Shown: positions 8,856 through 20,785, counted from the stretch's first letter. The stretch: DNA of 64,000 nt from DASVEE01 sp036380735 (GCA_036380735.1 DASVEE010000047.1:62001-126000); one strand, 5' to 3'. Translations and numbers: made by a program. The notes: generated from the sequence alone by a model not told the origin.

Positions 8856-9692
8856 GTGGTCGATGAACCATTCATCTCTACGAAGCTGCTGATCATCGGC
8901 AAGACGTATCCGAATCATTCGGTAAAGTATCGCGAGACTGCATGCACGGGCGCAATGCGGTATGACACGTTCGAGATGCTGCGCATCTACCCCATCCCTT
9001 ACCGATATCTTGAAGGTTCCGACGCTCTCAAGCCGTATCAGGTAATCACGGCCGACATTCAGCGGGATCTCAGTGACCCGAGGCCGGAGAGTCATAAGAT
9101 CCGCTTCAAATCCATTCAGTATGAACGCCGACTCGGCCGCGCCGAGGCACGCGAACACCTGGAGCGTTCGCCGCACATGTGCCGCTCCGTCGAAGAGCTA
9201 CGCGAACGCTCGCGCGGCGAAAGCATCTCGCTTGGCATCGTGCGGCCTCGTGAGATCGTTGATGTTTGGCTCGAACCCCGCTCGGAAACGGAGCGTGAAA
9301 ACTGGGCCCAGAAGGAATTTGAGGTAACGCAGCAGCTTCTGTTGTTCGGTGAGCCGAGCAAACCCCTCGACTTTCCCGAAGCGAAGTTTTTCGTGAGCTG
9401 GCGTTGCGACGATTCACGATGCACGAAGCCCCACGCGATGTCGCTGCATCAATGGGGCATTCATGAGCTTTACCGAAAGCTAAGGCTGGATCCGGAAGGC
9501 GGCGAAAAGATTCGTGACGCTATGCGGAAACACCTCGACATGTCGCAACGAGATGTCTATTTCTTCTTAGGAACGTTTAGGGCGATTCAAAACAATTTTG
9601 GCCTAATGGACGCGCACGATTTCTCGAAGACGGCTCAGCTGACCTTGGGCCTGAGCGTCACGGATGAAGCGCCAGACGAGTGGTGGAGATGA
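8856..9692 (+). CDS. uncharacterised partner protein of the DUF488 gene
   Basis: 278 residues from a GTG at 8856 with GGAGG 10 nt upstream. The N-terminus FISTKLLIIGKTYPNHSVKY then RYDTFEMLRIYPIPYRYLEG looks like a compact beta-rich domain. Near residue 185 there is a possible metal site, FVSWRCDDSRCTKPHAMSLH (Cys-x4-Cys-x3-His), and the C-terminus has YFFLGTFRAIQNNFGLMDAH. I do not recognise a named domain. It overlaps the next gene by 4 nt (ATGA), so the two products are very likely made together. GC content is visibly lower than in the flanks, suggesting transfer. Function unknown; context suggests defence or nucleic-acid handling. Confidence 0.75.
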   Translation: MVDEPFISTKLLIIGKTYPNHSVKYRETACTGAMRYDTFEMLRIYPIPYRYLEGSDALKPYQVITADIQRDLSDPRPESHKIRFKSIQYERRLGRAEAREHLERSPHMCRSVEELRERSRGESISLGIVRPREIVDVWLEPRSETERENWAQKEFEVTQQLLLFGEPSKPLDFPEAKFFVSWRCDDSRCTKPHAMSLHQWGIHELYRKLRLDPEGGEKIRDAMRKHLDMSQRDVYFFLGTFRAIQNNFGLMDAHDFSKTAQLTLGLSVTDEAPDEWWR

Positions 9693-10117
9693 CTATGCTC
9701 TTCGCCATTGGGTATCAGGGCCGTTCTGTGCAAGGTCTATGTGAAGAACTGGCCCAACGCGACGTCGAAGTGCTCATCGACGTCCGTGAACGTGCGTGGT
9801 CAAACCGTCCGGAATTTCGCAAGACGGCGCTGGCGCAGAAGCTGGCGGCCGCTGGCATCGAATACCAACATATACGCGACGCAGGCAATCCCTTTCGGCC
9901 ACGCGGCGGCACTACTATCGACCGTGAGGAGTGTCTGAGTAACTACCAGTCGTATCTCACCAACAACCCTAAGGTGCTAACGACGTTGCTGCATATGCTG
10001 ACGAAGCGCTCGGCGCTGTTTTGCTACGAGTCGCACACCGCGAACTGTCATCGCGGCGTGCTCATTGCCGAGCTCGCGCGCACTTACCCCGCGCTTAGCT
10101 GTGTGGAAATCGAGTAA
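9689..10117 (+). CDS. DUF488 family protein
   Basis: 142 residues from the ATG at 9689, which overlaps the upstream TGA. It opens with MLFAIGYQGRSVQGLCEELA and continues with EVLIDVRERAWSNRPEFRKT, an ALAQKLAAAGIEYQHI segment and ALFCYESHTANCHRGVLIAE, the standard DUF488 motifs: a GY-G-R start, DVR, and a C-x-E-x5-CHR centre with conserved Cys and His. The biochemical role of DUF488 is not established. Pairing with the 8856 gene as a tight two-gene unit inside a defence-type island is the main clue. Confidence 0.88.
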   Translation: MTMLFAIGYQGRSVQGLCEELAQRDVEVLIDVRERAWSNRPEFRKTALAQKLAAAGIEYQHIRDAGNPFRPRGGTTIDREECLSNYQSYLTNNPKVLTTLLHMLTKRSALFCYESHTANCHRGVLIAELARTYPALSCVEIE

Positions 10118-10515
10118 TACCCCGTCGTGATCGGGCAGGCTAGCTTTGGCATGAAGCTGATGCGGCCCGGCTTCGGCCCGCCGTGGGAGCGCTCAAGCCG
10201 GAGTATCACGGCGCGAGCGCGCTGCTGACGCTGAAGGAGCTCGTGAGCTGCCTAGTATCGGCTCGCCGGGGTCCGAGCTTTGTGTTCGCCCCGAGGACGA
10301 TTCGCTCCACCTATTGTGGAGTTCGTCGGGCAAATCGATACGCACAGTAGAGATCTGGTGCTCAGGCGACACTACGAAGCTTCCACCGGAATGACCCTCA
10401 CACGTTCCAGCATCCGCGCGGGTGCTCCCGGCGGCGAGGCCAGCCATCGCCCGGTTGATAGCCATGGCAGCCCCGCGGCTGCTGTCTCTCGACCAAGTGG
10501 CGGGACGCCGCGCGT
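10118..10515. other. intergenic stretch with possible gene remnants
   Basis: 398 nt with no intact gene. Short peptide-like stretches occur in different frames at 10127-10260 (VIGQASFGMKLMRPGFGPPW, then LKPEYHGASALLTLKELVSC), which look like a frameshifted remnant of something. This is the tail-to-tail gap between the DUF488 gene and the NACHT gene. Confidence 0.4.
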
Positions 10516-13500
10516 TCAGTCGGCCTTCCTTTGCCCGGCTGCGTGCGTTCTGCTCAGGTGCAGGTCGTCGAAGCCGAGCTCGCGCCAGAACGAGGTGCCG
10601 CGGGGCGGGCCGGGGTTGGCGTTGATGACATTCTCCAGCGCGTCACGAACTATGCTGCGCGCGTTCCAAGCGGCAGCCTGCAACTCGCGGTGCAGGGCAA
10701 GGAGGATCGCTTCGTCGGAAGCGCGGTGATCGAACTTGAACGCCCACCCGATCTCTACGGCTGCATCCGGGAACTCGCTCGAAATCGTCCTGGCCAGCTC
10801 CGCTGCGGTCATTGCTTGCCTGTCGTGAGTCAACGCCATGAGTGTCAGGACCGCGGAGCGGACATGTGGCGGTTCACTGTCGGGGAGGACGAGCGGCGGT
10901 AGCTCCGCGCGAATCTTCGAAGGTTCGTACGCTACGTACGTCGCGATCAGTCGCGCCACGCCGAGCAGCGCCGGATCATCTTTGAGAATGGCCATCGCGA
11001 GATCCAACGACGCGCCGGAGAGGCCCTCTTCACCCAGCTGCGGACGGCGGCCCAGCGTCTCCAGAACGTGTGTGGCTTCCTCTCGGTCGTATTTCAAAGC
11101 AAGAACGGCAAGTGTGGCAGAGGTCCACGATTCCGATACGGTCAATGCTGCGATGAGGTTTTCGGGCTCGATCGCGGCTTTGGCCGCTGTCTCCGTGGAA
11201 AGCCAGATCATGGTAACAAGCCAGTCCGCAATGGCGGATTTGAGCCGCGGATCGGACTCCTGCGCAAAGCGGCGCGCGCCCTCCTCAGCGAACAGCCGGC
11301 TATCCTCTAGGGAAGCTGGCACCAGGCTACCGATCTGGTACGGGAACCCAGTGGTCGCGATCTCCTGCGGCCACGGCCGGGGCATGTCGCGCAACTCTTC
11401 CAGTGTAACTCCATCGCGCTCCCACCGGCGTTCGGCTTCCAGCCATTCGGTACGGTCGGCGAGCTCGCCCGACCGAAACCTGCTGCTCATCTCTCGAAGC
11501 CCGGTGACTGTGGTGCATTCCGTGAGTGCCGCCGCGAGCGGCCAGGGCAACATTTCCGATATCCAGGAGAAGTCGAAGTTCGTCTCCGCGATCTCCTGAA
11601 GGATGTTGGCGGCCTGCTCGCGATCGAGCGCGTCGGATTCACGCGCTACGATGCTGTAGAACTTCCACGTCGGATGAAGATTGTCTCCGCCGCTCAGCCA
11701 GTCGGGCCACTCCATCGGTCGCCAGTTTTCGATCGAGACAAAGGTGAACGCGAACGGCGACGCGGTGGTTCCCCTCGCGAGGTGTAGCTGTGCTTCGCGA
11801 GTAGAGTGATATCGCTCCACCAAAAGGTCCCACAGGGATGAGTTTCGACCGGCCGCCGCATGTACCAGTTCGGGAAGATGCTGTGCGCCTTCGCCAATTG
11901 GACCGATTCGCGCGAGACACCACCGCGCCTTTTCCGTGAGCCACGGATGTCGGTCCGGCTGCACACCACCGGCCGTGATCACGACGGCCTCGTTCGCGGG
12001 ACTGGTCGGCCAGTACCGTTCGGCCACCTCCAGCGCCCACGGAACGTCTCGCTCGATCAGTCCGACCAGCAGCCTCCAGGTGGCGAGTTGTTCCTCCGGA
12101 GCGCTGTTCTTCAGGCGCCGGTCGATCTCCTCTCGATAAACCGGCTCCAATGCTGCCGTGTACGCTGCGGCGAGGCGTGCGTGCACGTAGTCGGGGGCTG
12201 CATCCAGCAGCGCGAGCGCCGCCCTGGCGAGGAGGCGTGCATGCTTCGGCTTGGGGGCAGCCGCGGCGTCCTCCAGCAGCTCCAGCGCCAGCACCGAGCC
12301 GGCCTGCACCGCGCGTTGCGCGGGCGTCCCCTCGCTGTTCAGCTCCTGACAGATCGCGTGAATCGTGTCGATCAGGCTCTCCGTCTTGGCGAAGCAGCGG
12401 CCGGCGGCGAAGACAAAGACGTTGCGCCAGCTCGGCACGCCGGCGATCGCCCGCAGTCGTTTCTGTACGACGGTCGTCTCGCCGGCCAGAAGCGCCTCCG
12501 CGGCCATGAACTCCTGCAGCGAGCGGATCTCGAACCCGACGGAGTCGATGTCGAGACCGACGATGAAGACGAGCCGGAACGCCGCCGCGTCGACGATGTC
12601 CTTGGTCAACCGCTCCAGTGCCGCGCCTTCGTGTCCTTCGTTCTCGAGCCGTTGCCGGACGATGGCCTCGAAGTGGCCGGCGGAGAGGCGGGCATCGGTT
12701 CCGCCCTCGGCCTCGGACAGGATCTGCAGTTCGAGACCGGTGCGGTAATGAATCGCATCGATGTTGCTCTGGTGCCGTCCGAGGAGCTCCGACTGCGTCC
12801 GCTCGCGTTCGCGGCGATAGATCGCGCCGTAGTATTCATCAAACAGCCTCCACCGGTCCTGTGGCGGCTTGCCGACCTGCTCGACCAGTGTGGCCATGAT
12901 CGTGACCTGCAGCGGCGTGCGCATCAGGCGCGCCGTCGCTTCGGACGAAGCGGCGTCGCGCAGCCGCTCGGACAGCTGGGCCACCCGGTCCGGGTTCTCA
13001 CCGTGGCGCATCTGCACCAGCCGCTGCCCGTACTTCAGCGCGCGATCCGTCGACAGCGGAACGAGCCAACGGTGGCTGTAGTACTGCGGCGAGAAATCGT
13101 CGTGATAGTCCTGAGGTCGGGTCGTGGCCACCGCGAGCAGATCGGCGTTCGCCTGCGCGGCCTCGATCCAGAAGTCCTCGATCTTCTGGAGGACCTCCGC
13201 CCGATTGCTCGACGACGGTACTTCATCGAGCCCGTCGAGCACGAGCAGCCACGGATAGGCGCCGAGCCAGGCCCGGAAGTCGTCGTCCTTCACGTCGCGA
13301 TTCGTGCGGGTGCGGATCTTCTCGCGCAGATAGGTGAAGAGCGTCAGCTCGCCCAGCGGCTGGCCGCTGGCTACGGCCGTCTTCCGCCGGCTGACGGCGG
13401 TGGCGAATTCGCTGAGAACGACGTGGAGCGGAAAGCGGCGCGCGGAAGGCAGCTCGATCTCTTCGGCATCGCAGACCTTCTTCGTCTCATTGAGCGCGTC

Positions 13501-14439
13501 TGCCACCTCGGGCGACAGCAGGTGGCGCGGCCGGTCCTTCAGAATCGCCGCGCGGAAAAGCTGGCAGGCGAACTGGCCCGCGGTCGTCTTCCCCTGACCC
13601 GGACCGCCGACGAGGACGTACCGTGCCGGTCCGGACTCGCCGAGCTCCCGCGTTGCCGGATCGAGCCGCTCGCGCGCCGCCTCGATGATCGTGCCGACGA
13701 AGCCGGCCAGCCGATCCATCGATTCATCCGGCGGATCGGCGAGACGCCGCTTCGAAATCGGGAGGTCGACGAACACGCGCGCGAGCAGGATCTTGCTGGC
13801 GCTGGTCTGCTCGAGGTTCGCGTACTTGGCCGCGTTCAACTCCTGCGCGAGATAGCTCGTCATGACCTCGATGAAGTCCTGCCGCCCCGGCTGGAGCCAC
13901 TTCATCACCGCGGCCAGGACGTCGCCCGGCGTGATGAACGCCGCGTATGCGTTCCGCACCGCCTCCTCCGTGTCGAGGAACGTGGAGAGCTGGTCGTAGT
14001 CCCACACCGCCCACCCGCGCAGCGGAAGCTGTCCTGAAAATTCGGCGAACACCTCCGCCGCGCGATCTTTCCCGCCGCTGTCCTGAACCGGTGAGAGCAC
14101 GGCATTGGTGGCGAAGATGTAGTACTCAGGTGGTCGCCGGCCACCCTTCCGCTCGACGAACTTCTTCAGTTCTTCACGAAGCTGCGCGACTGCCCAGTCG
14201 GAATCAGTGGCCTTGTCCGTCAGGCGCTGGCGGAACTTCGCCTGCAGCACGACATAGCCGTTCCACTGCTCGGCGGGCGGCGACGGGTAGCTGACGCGCC
14301 CTTCGTACGTCGCCTCCCGGCCACCATCCGGGCCATCGCCGAAGACGATCGTGCCCGGTCCGAGAACGCGCACGGCGAGCGCCTGCGTCAGCTTCTCGAA
14401 CGACCGCGCCGACAGGCCGGTGAAGTCGTAGTTGCCCAT
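10516..14439 (-). CDS. PD-(D/E)XK nuclease-NACHT STAND NTPase (defence-type)
   Basis: 1307 residues in three parts. Residues ~1-150 look like an Mrr/restriction-endonuclease fold: FEKLTQALAVRVLG, then FGDGPDGGRE (Asp35/Asp38, Glu42) and VVLQAKF (Gln66-x-Lys68). Residues ~270-640 are a NACHT NTPase with Walker A GGPGQGKTT (Lys284), Walker B LLVLDGLDEV (398-407) and a TTRPQ sensor. The remainder is alpha-helical, repeat-like and probably the sensor (EQLATWRLLVGLIERDVPWA). This architecture, effector nuclease plus STAND switch plus C-terminal sensor, is that of bacterial NLR-like antiphage proteins (Avs/bNACHT groups): binding of a phage product triggers oligomerisation and DNA cleavage. The ligand is unknown. 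No partner gene is required by the architecture. Confidence 0.88.
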   Translation of the reverse strand: MGNYDFTGLSARSFEKLTQALAVRVLGPGTIVFGDGPDGGREATYEGRVSYPSPPAEQWNGYVVLQAKFRQRLTDKATDSDWAVAQLREELKKFVERKGGRRPPEYYIFATNAVLSPVQDSGGKDRAAEVFAEFSGQLPLRGWAVWDYDQLSTFLDTEEAVRNAYAAFITPGDVLAAVMKWLQPGRQDFIEVMTSYLAQELNAAKYANLEQTSASKILLARVFVDLPISKRRLADPPDESMDRLAGFVGTIIEAARERLDPATRELGESGPARYVLVGGPGQGKTTAGQFACQLFRAAILKDRPRHLLSPEVADALNETKKVCDAEEIELPSARRFPLHVVLSEFATAVSRRKTAVASGQPLGELTLFTYLREKIRTRTNRDVKDDDFRAWLGAYPWLLVLDGLDEVPSSSNRAEVLQKIEDFWIEAAQANADLLAVATTRPQDYHDDFSPQYYSHRWLVPLSTDRALKYGQRLVQMRHGENPDRVAQLSERLRDAASSEATARLMRTPLQVTIMATLVEQVGKPPQDRWRLFDEYYGAIYRRERERTQSELLGRHQSNIDAIHYRTGLELQILSEAEGGTDARLSAGHFEAIVRQRLENEGHEGAALERLTKDIVDAAAFRLVFIVGLDIDSVGFEIRSLQEFMAAEALLAGETTVVQKRLRAIAGVPSWRNVFVFAAGRCFAKTESLIDTIHAICQELNSEGTPAQRAVQAGSVLALELLEDAAAAPKPKHARLLARAALALLDAAPDYVHARLAAAYTAALEPVYREEIDRRLKNSAPEEQLATWRLLVGLIERDVPWALEVAERYWPTSPANEAVVITAGGVQPDRHPWLTEKARWCLARIGPIGEGAQHLPELVHAAAGRNSSLWDLLVERYHSTREAQLHLARGTTASPFAFTFVSIENWRPMEWPDWLSGGDNLHPTWKFYSIVARESDALDREQAANILQEIAETNFDFSWISEMLPWPLAAALTECTTVTGLREMSSRFRSGELADRTEWLEAERRWERDGVTLEELRDMPRPWPQEIATTGFPYQIGSLVPASLEDSRLFAEEGARRFAQESDPRLKSAIADWLVTMIWLSTETAAKAAIEPENLIAALTVSESWTSATLAVLALKYDREEATHVLETLGRRPQLGEEGLSGASLDLAMAILKDDPALLGVARLIATYVAYEPSKIRAELPPLVLPDSEPPHVRSAVLTLMALTHDRQAMTAAELARTISSEFPDAAVEIGWAFKFDHRASDEAILLALHRELQAAAWNARSIVRDALENVINANPGPPRGTSFWRELGFDDLHLSRTHAAGQRKAD

Positions 14440-14628
14440 GTGTTGAGGTCCTGACCGACGGATTGCCGGCCATTATCGCCGCACTGAGCGGGCGCATGGT
14501 GCGAATAACCCGACCATAGGGGGACGAGCTCGAGGGCAAACCTTCGCCTCTTCTCTAGTCGCTGCTCCCCACTGGCCAGGGAGCGTCGCGCGGATCGAGC
14601 GTACAGGCCGGCACTGCGAGTGTCGAAG

Positions 14629-15258
14629 CGGGCGCGGGAGGATCCGCTCGGGCGCTCGCAGGGTCTGGGCGGGCGCTCGCAGTTGACCGGCGGATGCTCG
14701 CAGTGTCTGAGCGGGCGCTCGCTGATGACAGCCGGGCGCTCGCAGATGACCGGCGGACGCTCGCTGATGACCGGCGGGCGCTCGCAGTGTCGGAGCGGGC
14801 GCTCGCAGTGTCGGAGGGGGCGCTCGCAGTGTCGCAGCGGACGCTCGCAGTTGACCGGCGGGCGCTCGCTGATGACCGCCGGGCGCTCGAAGTGTCCGAG
14901 CGACAGCTCGAGGATTCCAGTGCGCAGCTCGAGGATTCCAGTGCGCAGCTCGCGGATTCCAGTCGGCAGCTCGCGGATTCCGGTGCGCAGCTCGAGGATT
15001 CCAGCGCGCAGCTCGAGGATTCCGGTGCGCAGCTCGCGGATTCCAGTGCGCAGCTCGAGGATTCCTGTGTGCAGCTCGAGGATTCCGGTGCGCAGCTCGA
15101 GGATTCCAGTGCGCAGCTCGAGAATTCCGGTGCGCAGCTCGAGGATTCCGGTGCGCAGCTCGAGGATTCCAGTGCGCAGCTCGAAAATTCCGGTGCGCAG
15201 CTCGCGGATTCCAGTGCGCAGCTCGAGGATTCCGGGCGGGCGCCCGAGGTGTCCGGGC
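14629..15258. repeat. 21-nt minisatellite, about 30 units, heptad-coding
   Basis: From 14650 to 15258 there are exactly 29 units of 21 nt in unbroken phase; one degenerate unit precedes them. Two unit types occur in blocks: GGGCGCTCGCAGTGTCGGAG-like and GATGACCGGC-like in the first part, then GCGCAGCTCGAGGATTCC in the second. Because 21 is a multiple of 3, several frames stay open on both strands. One plus-strand frame (14694-15386) reads ALADDRR/ALAVSER/QLEDSSA heptads with Leu every seventh residue, a coiled-coil pattern, but no ribosome binding site or start was convincing. Coding status is open. Confidence 0.85.
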
Positions 15259-15382
15259 GGGTGCCGGTGGTCTCCGCAGACGATCAGCGGCGGCAGCATC
15301 CGGAACCACTCACCAGTCAGCGGTTTACGCGAAAGGCCGGCACGCAGGTGCCGGCCTTCGCGTTTCGCGACCAGGGACGACG

Positions 15383-15425
15383 ATAGGACGAATGGGACCT
15401 ATGGGACGGATAGGACGAATGGGAG
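15383..15425. repeat. family A single arm
   Basis: GATAGGACGAATGGGACCTA then TGGGACGGATAGGACGAATG, preceded by the outer-end motif ACGATAGGAC. No complementary arm was seen nearby, so this copy looks truncated. Confidence 0.65.
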
Positions 15426-15517
15426 CCGGCGGATTGCCTTGCGTGGTGGATGGGGGAAGGGTCCGGGTGGGCGGTCGCGGTGTCGCGATGGGCGTCCACG
15501 GACGAGGGAACGACGAA

Positions 15518-15650
15518 AGGCCTCCGGCGGCTGGGGCCGCGGGGCCCCAGACCCCACTTGGTTGGCTCAGCCTTCACGGCGACGACTGTCGCGTGGAGGC
15601 TGGGCCAACCAACGGGGTCCGGGGCCCGTGGCCCCGGCCGCCGGCGGCCT
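15518..15650 (-). terminator. long GC-rich hairpin 3' of the aconitase gene
   Basis: Arms 15518-15573 and about 15597-15650 are imperfect reverse complements of roughly 54 nt (GGCCTCCGGCGGCTGGGGCC against GGCCCCGGCCGCCGGCGGCC), with a loop near 15574-15596. It begins 8 nt after the acnA stop. There is no T-run, so a terminator or mRNA-stabilising 3' structure is inferred from position only. It does not belong to families A-E. Confidence 0.6.
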
Positions 15651-15657
15651 CCCGTGG

Positions 15658-18516
<2,859 letters not shown>

Positions 18517-18529
18517 TGAAGTCCTTTAT

Positions 18530-18606
18530 GGTTGTCGGTTGTCGGTTTTCGGTTTTCGGTTTGGCCGGGCAGGACCGACAACCGAAAACCGACAACCGGA
18601 AACGGT
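18530..18606. repeat. family B inverted repeat in a divergent promoter region
   Basis: Left arm GGTTGTCGGTTTTCGGTTTT, right arm AAAACCGACAACCGGAAA, short loop near TTTGGCCGGGCAGGACC. Unlike most copies it is not 3' of any gene: it lies between the divergent starts of acnA (18516) and the CADD gene (18747), so a terminator role does not explain it. Confidence 0.75.
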
Positions 18607-18746
18607 CGGGTGCGTGGGAGCCGGAGTCTATTAACCGCGTGGAGGCGGGTCAAGCGGAGCCGTCACCGGACCCATCATGACAGTCGACGGCGGCATGGCG
18701 GCAGGATTGGCGTAAACTCGCGGCACAAATCAGTACGGAGGTTTCG

Positions 18747-19397
18747 ATGGACCCGATTCAAACTCTCGACGCACGCGTCGCATCCCAACATCTGCTCGAC
18801 CATCCTTTCTATCAGCGCTGGAACGCCGGCACGCTGTCGAAGCCGGAGCTCGCGGAGTACGCGCGCCAGTACTTCCACTACGCGCTCGCCTTCCCGACGT
18901 TCCTCAGCTCGATGCACATGCATACCGAAGACATCGCCACGCGGCAGATGCTGCTGGAGAACCTCATCGAAGAGGAGCGCGGCGAAGAGAACCACCCCGA
19001 GCTCTGGCTCCGCTTCTGCGACGCCCTCGGGCTCGACCGCGACGAGGTGAAGGCCGGCACGCCGAACGAGGCGACCCGCAACCTCATCGACACCATGCGC
19101 TCGCTGGCACGTGAAGGCGCGCTGCACGAGGGTCTGGCCGCGCTCTACGCGTACGAGTCGCAGCAGCCGTCGGTCGCGAAGGCCAAGGTCGACGGCCTCG
19201 CGCAGTGGTTCGGCATCACCGAGCCGCGCGACGTCGCCTTCTTCACCGTGCACATGGAAGCCGACGTCGTCCACTCCGGCACGTCGCGCGACCTCCTCCG
19301 CAACCTGTGCGACACGCCGGAGAAGGCCACCCAGGCCGAAGCCGCCGCCGCGCAGACCTGCGCCGCGCTGTACAAGTTCCTCGATGCAGTGAATTGA
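18747..19397 (+). CDS. CADD-family haem-oxygenase-like protein (putative folate/PABA metabolism)
   Basis: 216 residues, GGAGG 5 nt before the ATG. The all-helical TenA/PqqC-like fold is indicated by HPFYQRWNAGTLSKPELAEY, LLENLIEEERGEENHPELWL (a Glu/His metal-ligand segment) and FFTVHMEADVVHSGTSRDLL. It matches the CADD-like bacterial proteins linked to folate synthesis, whose chlamydial member makes para-aminobenzoate from one of its own tyrosines with a dinuclear metal centre. Whether this protein does the same is inference. The neighbours are not folate genes. Confidence 0.85.
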   Translation: MDPIQTLDARVASQHLLDHPFYQRWNAGTLSKPELAEYARQYFHYALAFPTFLSSMHMHTEDIATRQMLLENLIEEERGEENHPELWLRFCDALGLDRDEVKAGTPNEATRNLIDTMRSLAREGALHEGLAALYAYESQQPSVAKAKVDGLAQWFGITEPRDVAFFTVHMEADVVHSGTSRDLLRNLCDTPEKATQAEAAAAQTCAALYKFLDAVN

Positions 19398-19398
19398 T

Positions 19399-19501
19399 CT
19401 CAGGGCTCAGGGCCCAGGGCCCAGGGCTCAGGGGGCTCCGCTGTGCGATCGTCATCGTGTAGCGAAGCCCCTGAGCCCTGAGCCCTGGGCCCTGGGCCCT
19501 C
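19399..19501. repeat. family C inverted repeat
   Basis: Arms GGGCTCAGGGCCCAGGGCCC and GGGCCCTGGGCCCT around a loop at about 19437-19465. It starts at the stop of the CADD gene and ends 6 nt before the ATG of the next gene, so it occupies the whole leader where a ribosome binding site would be expected. Confidence 0.8.
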
Positions 19502-19507
19502 GCCCCC

Positions 19508-20785
19508 ATGCGCAAACGCGTCCTGATTGCCCTTCTCCTCCTGGCCACGACGGCCACGGCGCAGCGCCACCGCGCCGCCGCCCCGGAACCCGCCGACGTC
19601 CCCGCGAGCTGGCTCGCGCAGCACGCCGCGGCCATCAGCGTGGAGCCCAACGGTTCCACCGCCGATCTCGCCGCGCTGCGCCACATCGTCGGCGACGCCA
19701 CCACCGTCGCTCTCGGCGATGCCACGCACGGCACGCACGAGTTCATGGCGGTCAAGCTGCGGATGGTGCAGTTCCTGGTGCAGGAGATGGGCTTCCAGAC
19801 GCTCGCCGTCGAAGGCTCCTTCCCCACGTTCAACCGCCTCAACGAGTACGTCGTCCACGGCAACGGCAATCCGCGCGAGCTGCTCCTCCGCGCGGGGCTG
19901 CTCGGCTACTCCTTCTGGGATTCCGAGGAGTTCCTCGCGGTGGTGGAGTGGCTGCGGCAGTACAACGCGACGCGCGGCGACAAGCCGCCCGTCGAGCTGG
20001 CCGGCTTCGATCTCTTCGAGGAAGCCGGCGCCGCCTCCGATCTCATCTGGTACCTCACCGCGCTCGATGCCGCCGCCGCGCAGGAGGCGACGCGCGTCTT
20101 CGGCGCGTGCCGTGGGCAGCGGCCCACGCCACCCGCGTGCCGCACGGAGATGCGCGCCATCTACGACCGTCTCGCCGCGCGGCGCGACGAGCTCGTCGCC
20201 CGCACCTCCCCGCGCGCCTTCGACGACGCGCTGCAGAACGCGCGCATCGCCGCCCGCGCCTATGAGGGAAATCCCTGGAGCAAAGACCACCGCGACGCCG
20301 CCATGGCCGCGAACGTCCGCTGGATCAAGGAGCATCGCGGCCCCAAGCTGATCCTCTGGGGCCACCAGGAGCACCTCGGGCGCACCGTCATCCAGCTCGA
20401 CGGCTCCAATCCGATGGGGCGGCTCCTCGCCAACACGCTCGGGGACGACTACGTCGTCATCGGCACCTGCGCCTGGAGCGGCAGCTTCGAGCAGTACCTC
20501 TGGAGCGCCGACCAGCAGAAGTTCCGCCGCATCGTCAACCCCTTCCGCCCCGCGACGGAGGAGTCGCACGAAGCCCACTTCCGCGCCGCCGGCAAACCCG
20601 CCCTGCTGATCCCCCTCCGCCGCGAAGCGCCGGAATGGCTGAAGGCCCCGCGCACGCTGCGCGTGGCGTCGACCTACCCCAGCGCGCAAGGCGCCGACTG
20701 GGTGCTGACCGAGGTGCTGCCGGACAAGCTGGATGCCACGGTTTACGTGGAGCTGACGACGCCGCTGAAGCGGCTGGCGCATTGA
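19508..20785 (+). CDS. erythromycin esterase family protein, secreted
   Basis: 425 residues with a signal peptide (MRKRVLIALLLLATTATAQ). Ere-family motifs: LGDATHGTHEFMAVKLRM (His/Glu), TLAVEGSFPTFNRLNEYV, and LILWGHQEHLGRTVI with the conserved His residues. EreA/EreB open macrolide rings; many chromosomal homologues have other, unknown ester substrates, so resistance should not be assumed. There is no ribosome binding site because the family C repeat abuts the start codon. Confidence 0.88.
   Translation: MRKRVLIALLLLATTATAQRHRAAAPEPADVPASWLAQHAAAISVEPNGSTADLAALRHIVGDATTVALGDATHGTHEFMAVKLRMVQFLVQEMGFQTLAVEGSFPTFNRLNEYVVHGNGNPRELLLRAGLLGYSFWDSEEFLAVVEWLRQYNATRGDKPPVELAGFDLFEEAGAASDLIWYLTALDAAAAQEATRVFGACRGQRPTPPACRTEMRAIYDRLAARRDELVARTSPRAFDDALQNARIAARAYEGNPWSKDHRDAAMAANVRWIKEHRGPKLILWGHQEHLGRTVIQLDGSNPMGRLLANTLGDDYVVIGTCAWSGSFEQYLWSADQQKFRRIVNPFRPATEESHEAHFRAAGKPALLIPLRREAPEWLKAPRTLRVASTYPSAQGADWVLTEVLPDKLDATVYVELTTPLKRLAH

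Noticed and set aside
14629..15258. CRISPR array
   Set aside because: Units are contiguous 21-mers with no spacers and no cas genes in the window.
14694..15386. Confident coiled-coil gene in the minisatellite
   Set aside because: The heptad pattern is attractive, but there is no ribosome binding site or clear start, several other frames are equally open, and the end runs into a family A arm. Recorded as repeat only.
19508..20785. Acquired macrolide-resistance gene
   Set aside because: The erythromycin esterase fold is clear, but chromosomal homologues with signal peptides are common and not known as resistance genes; no mobile context is seen.
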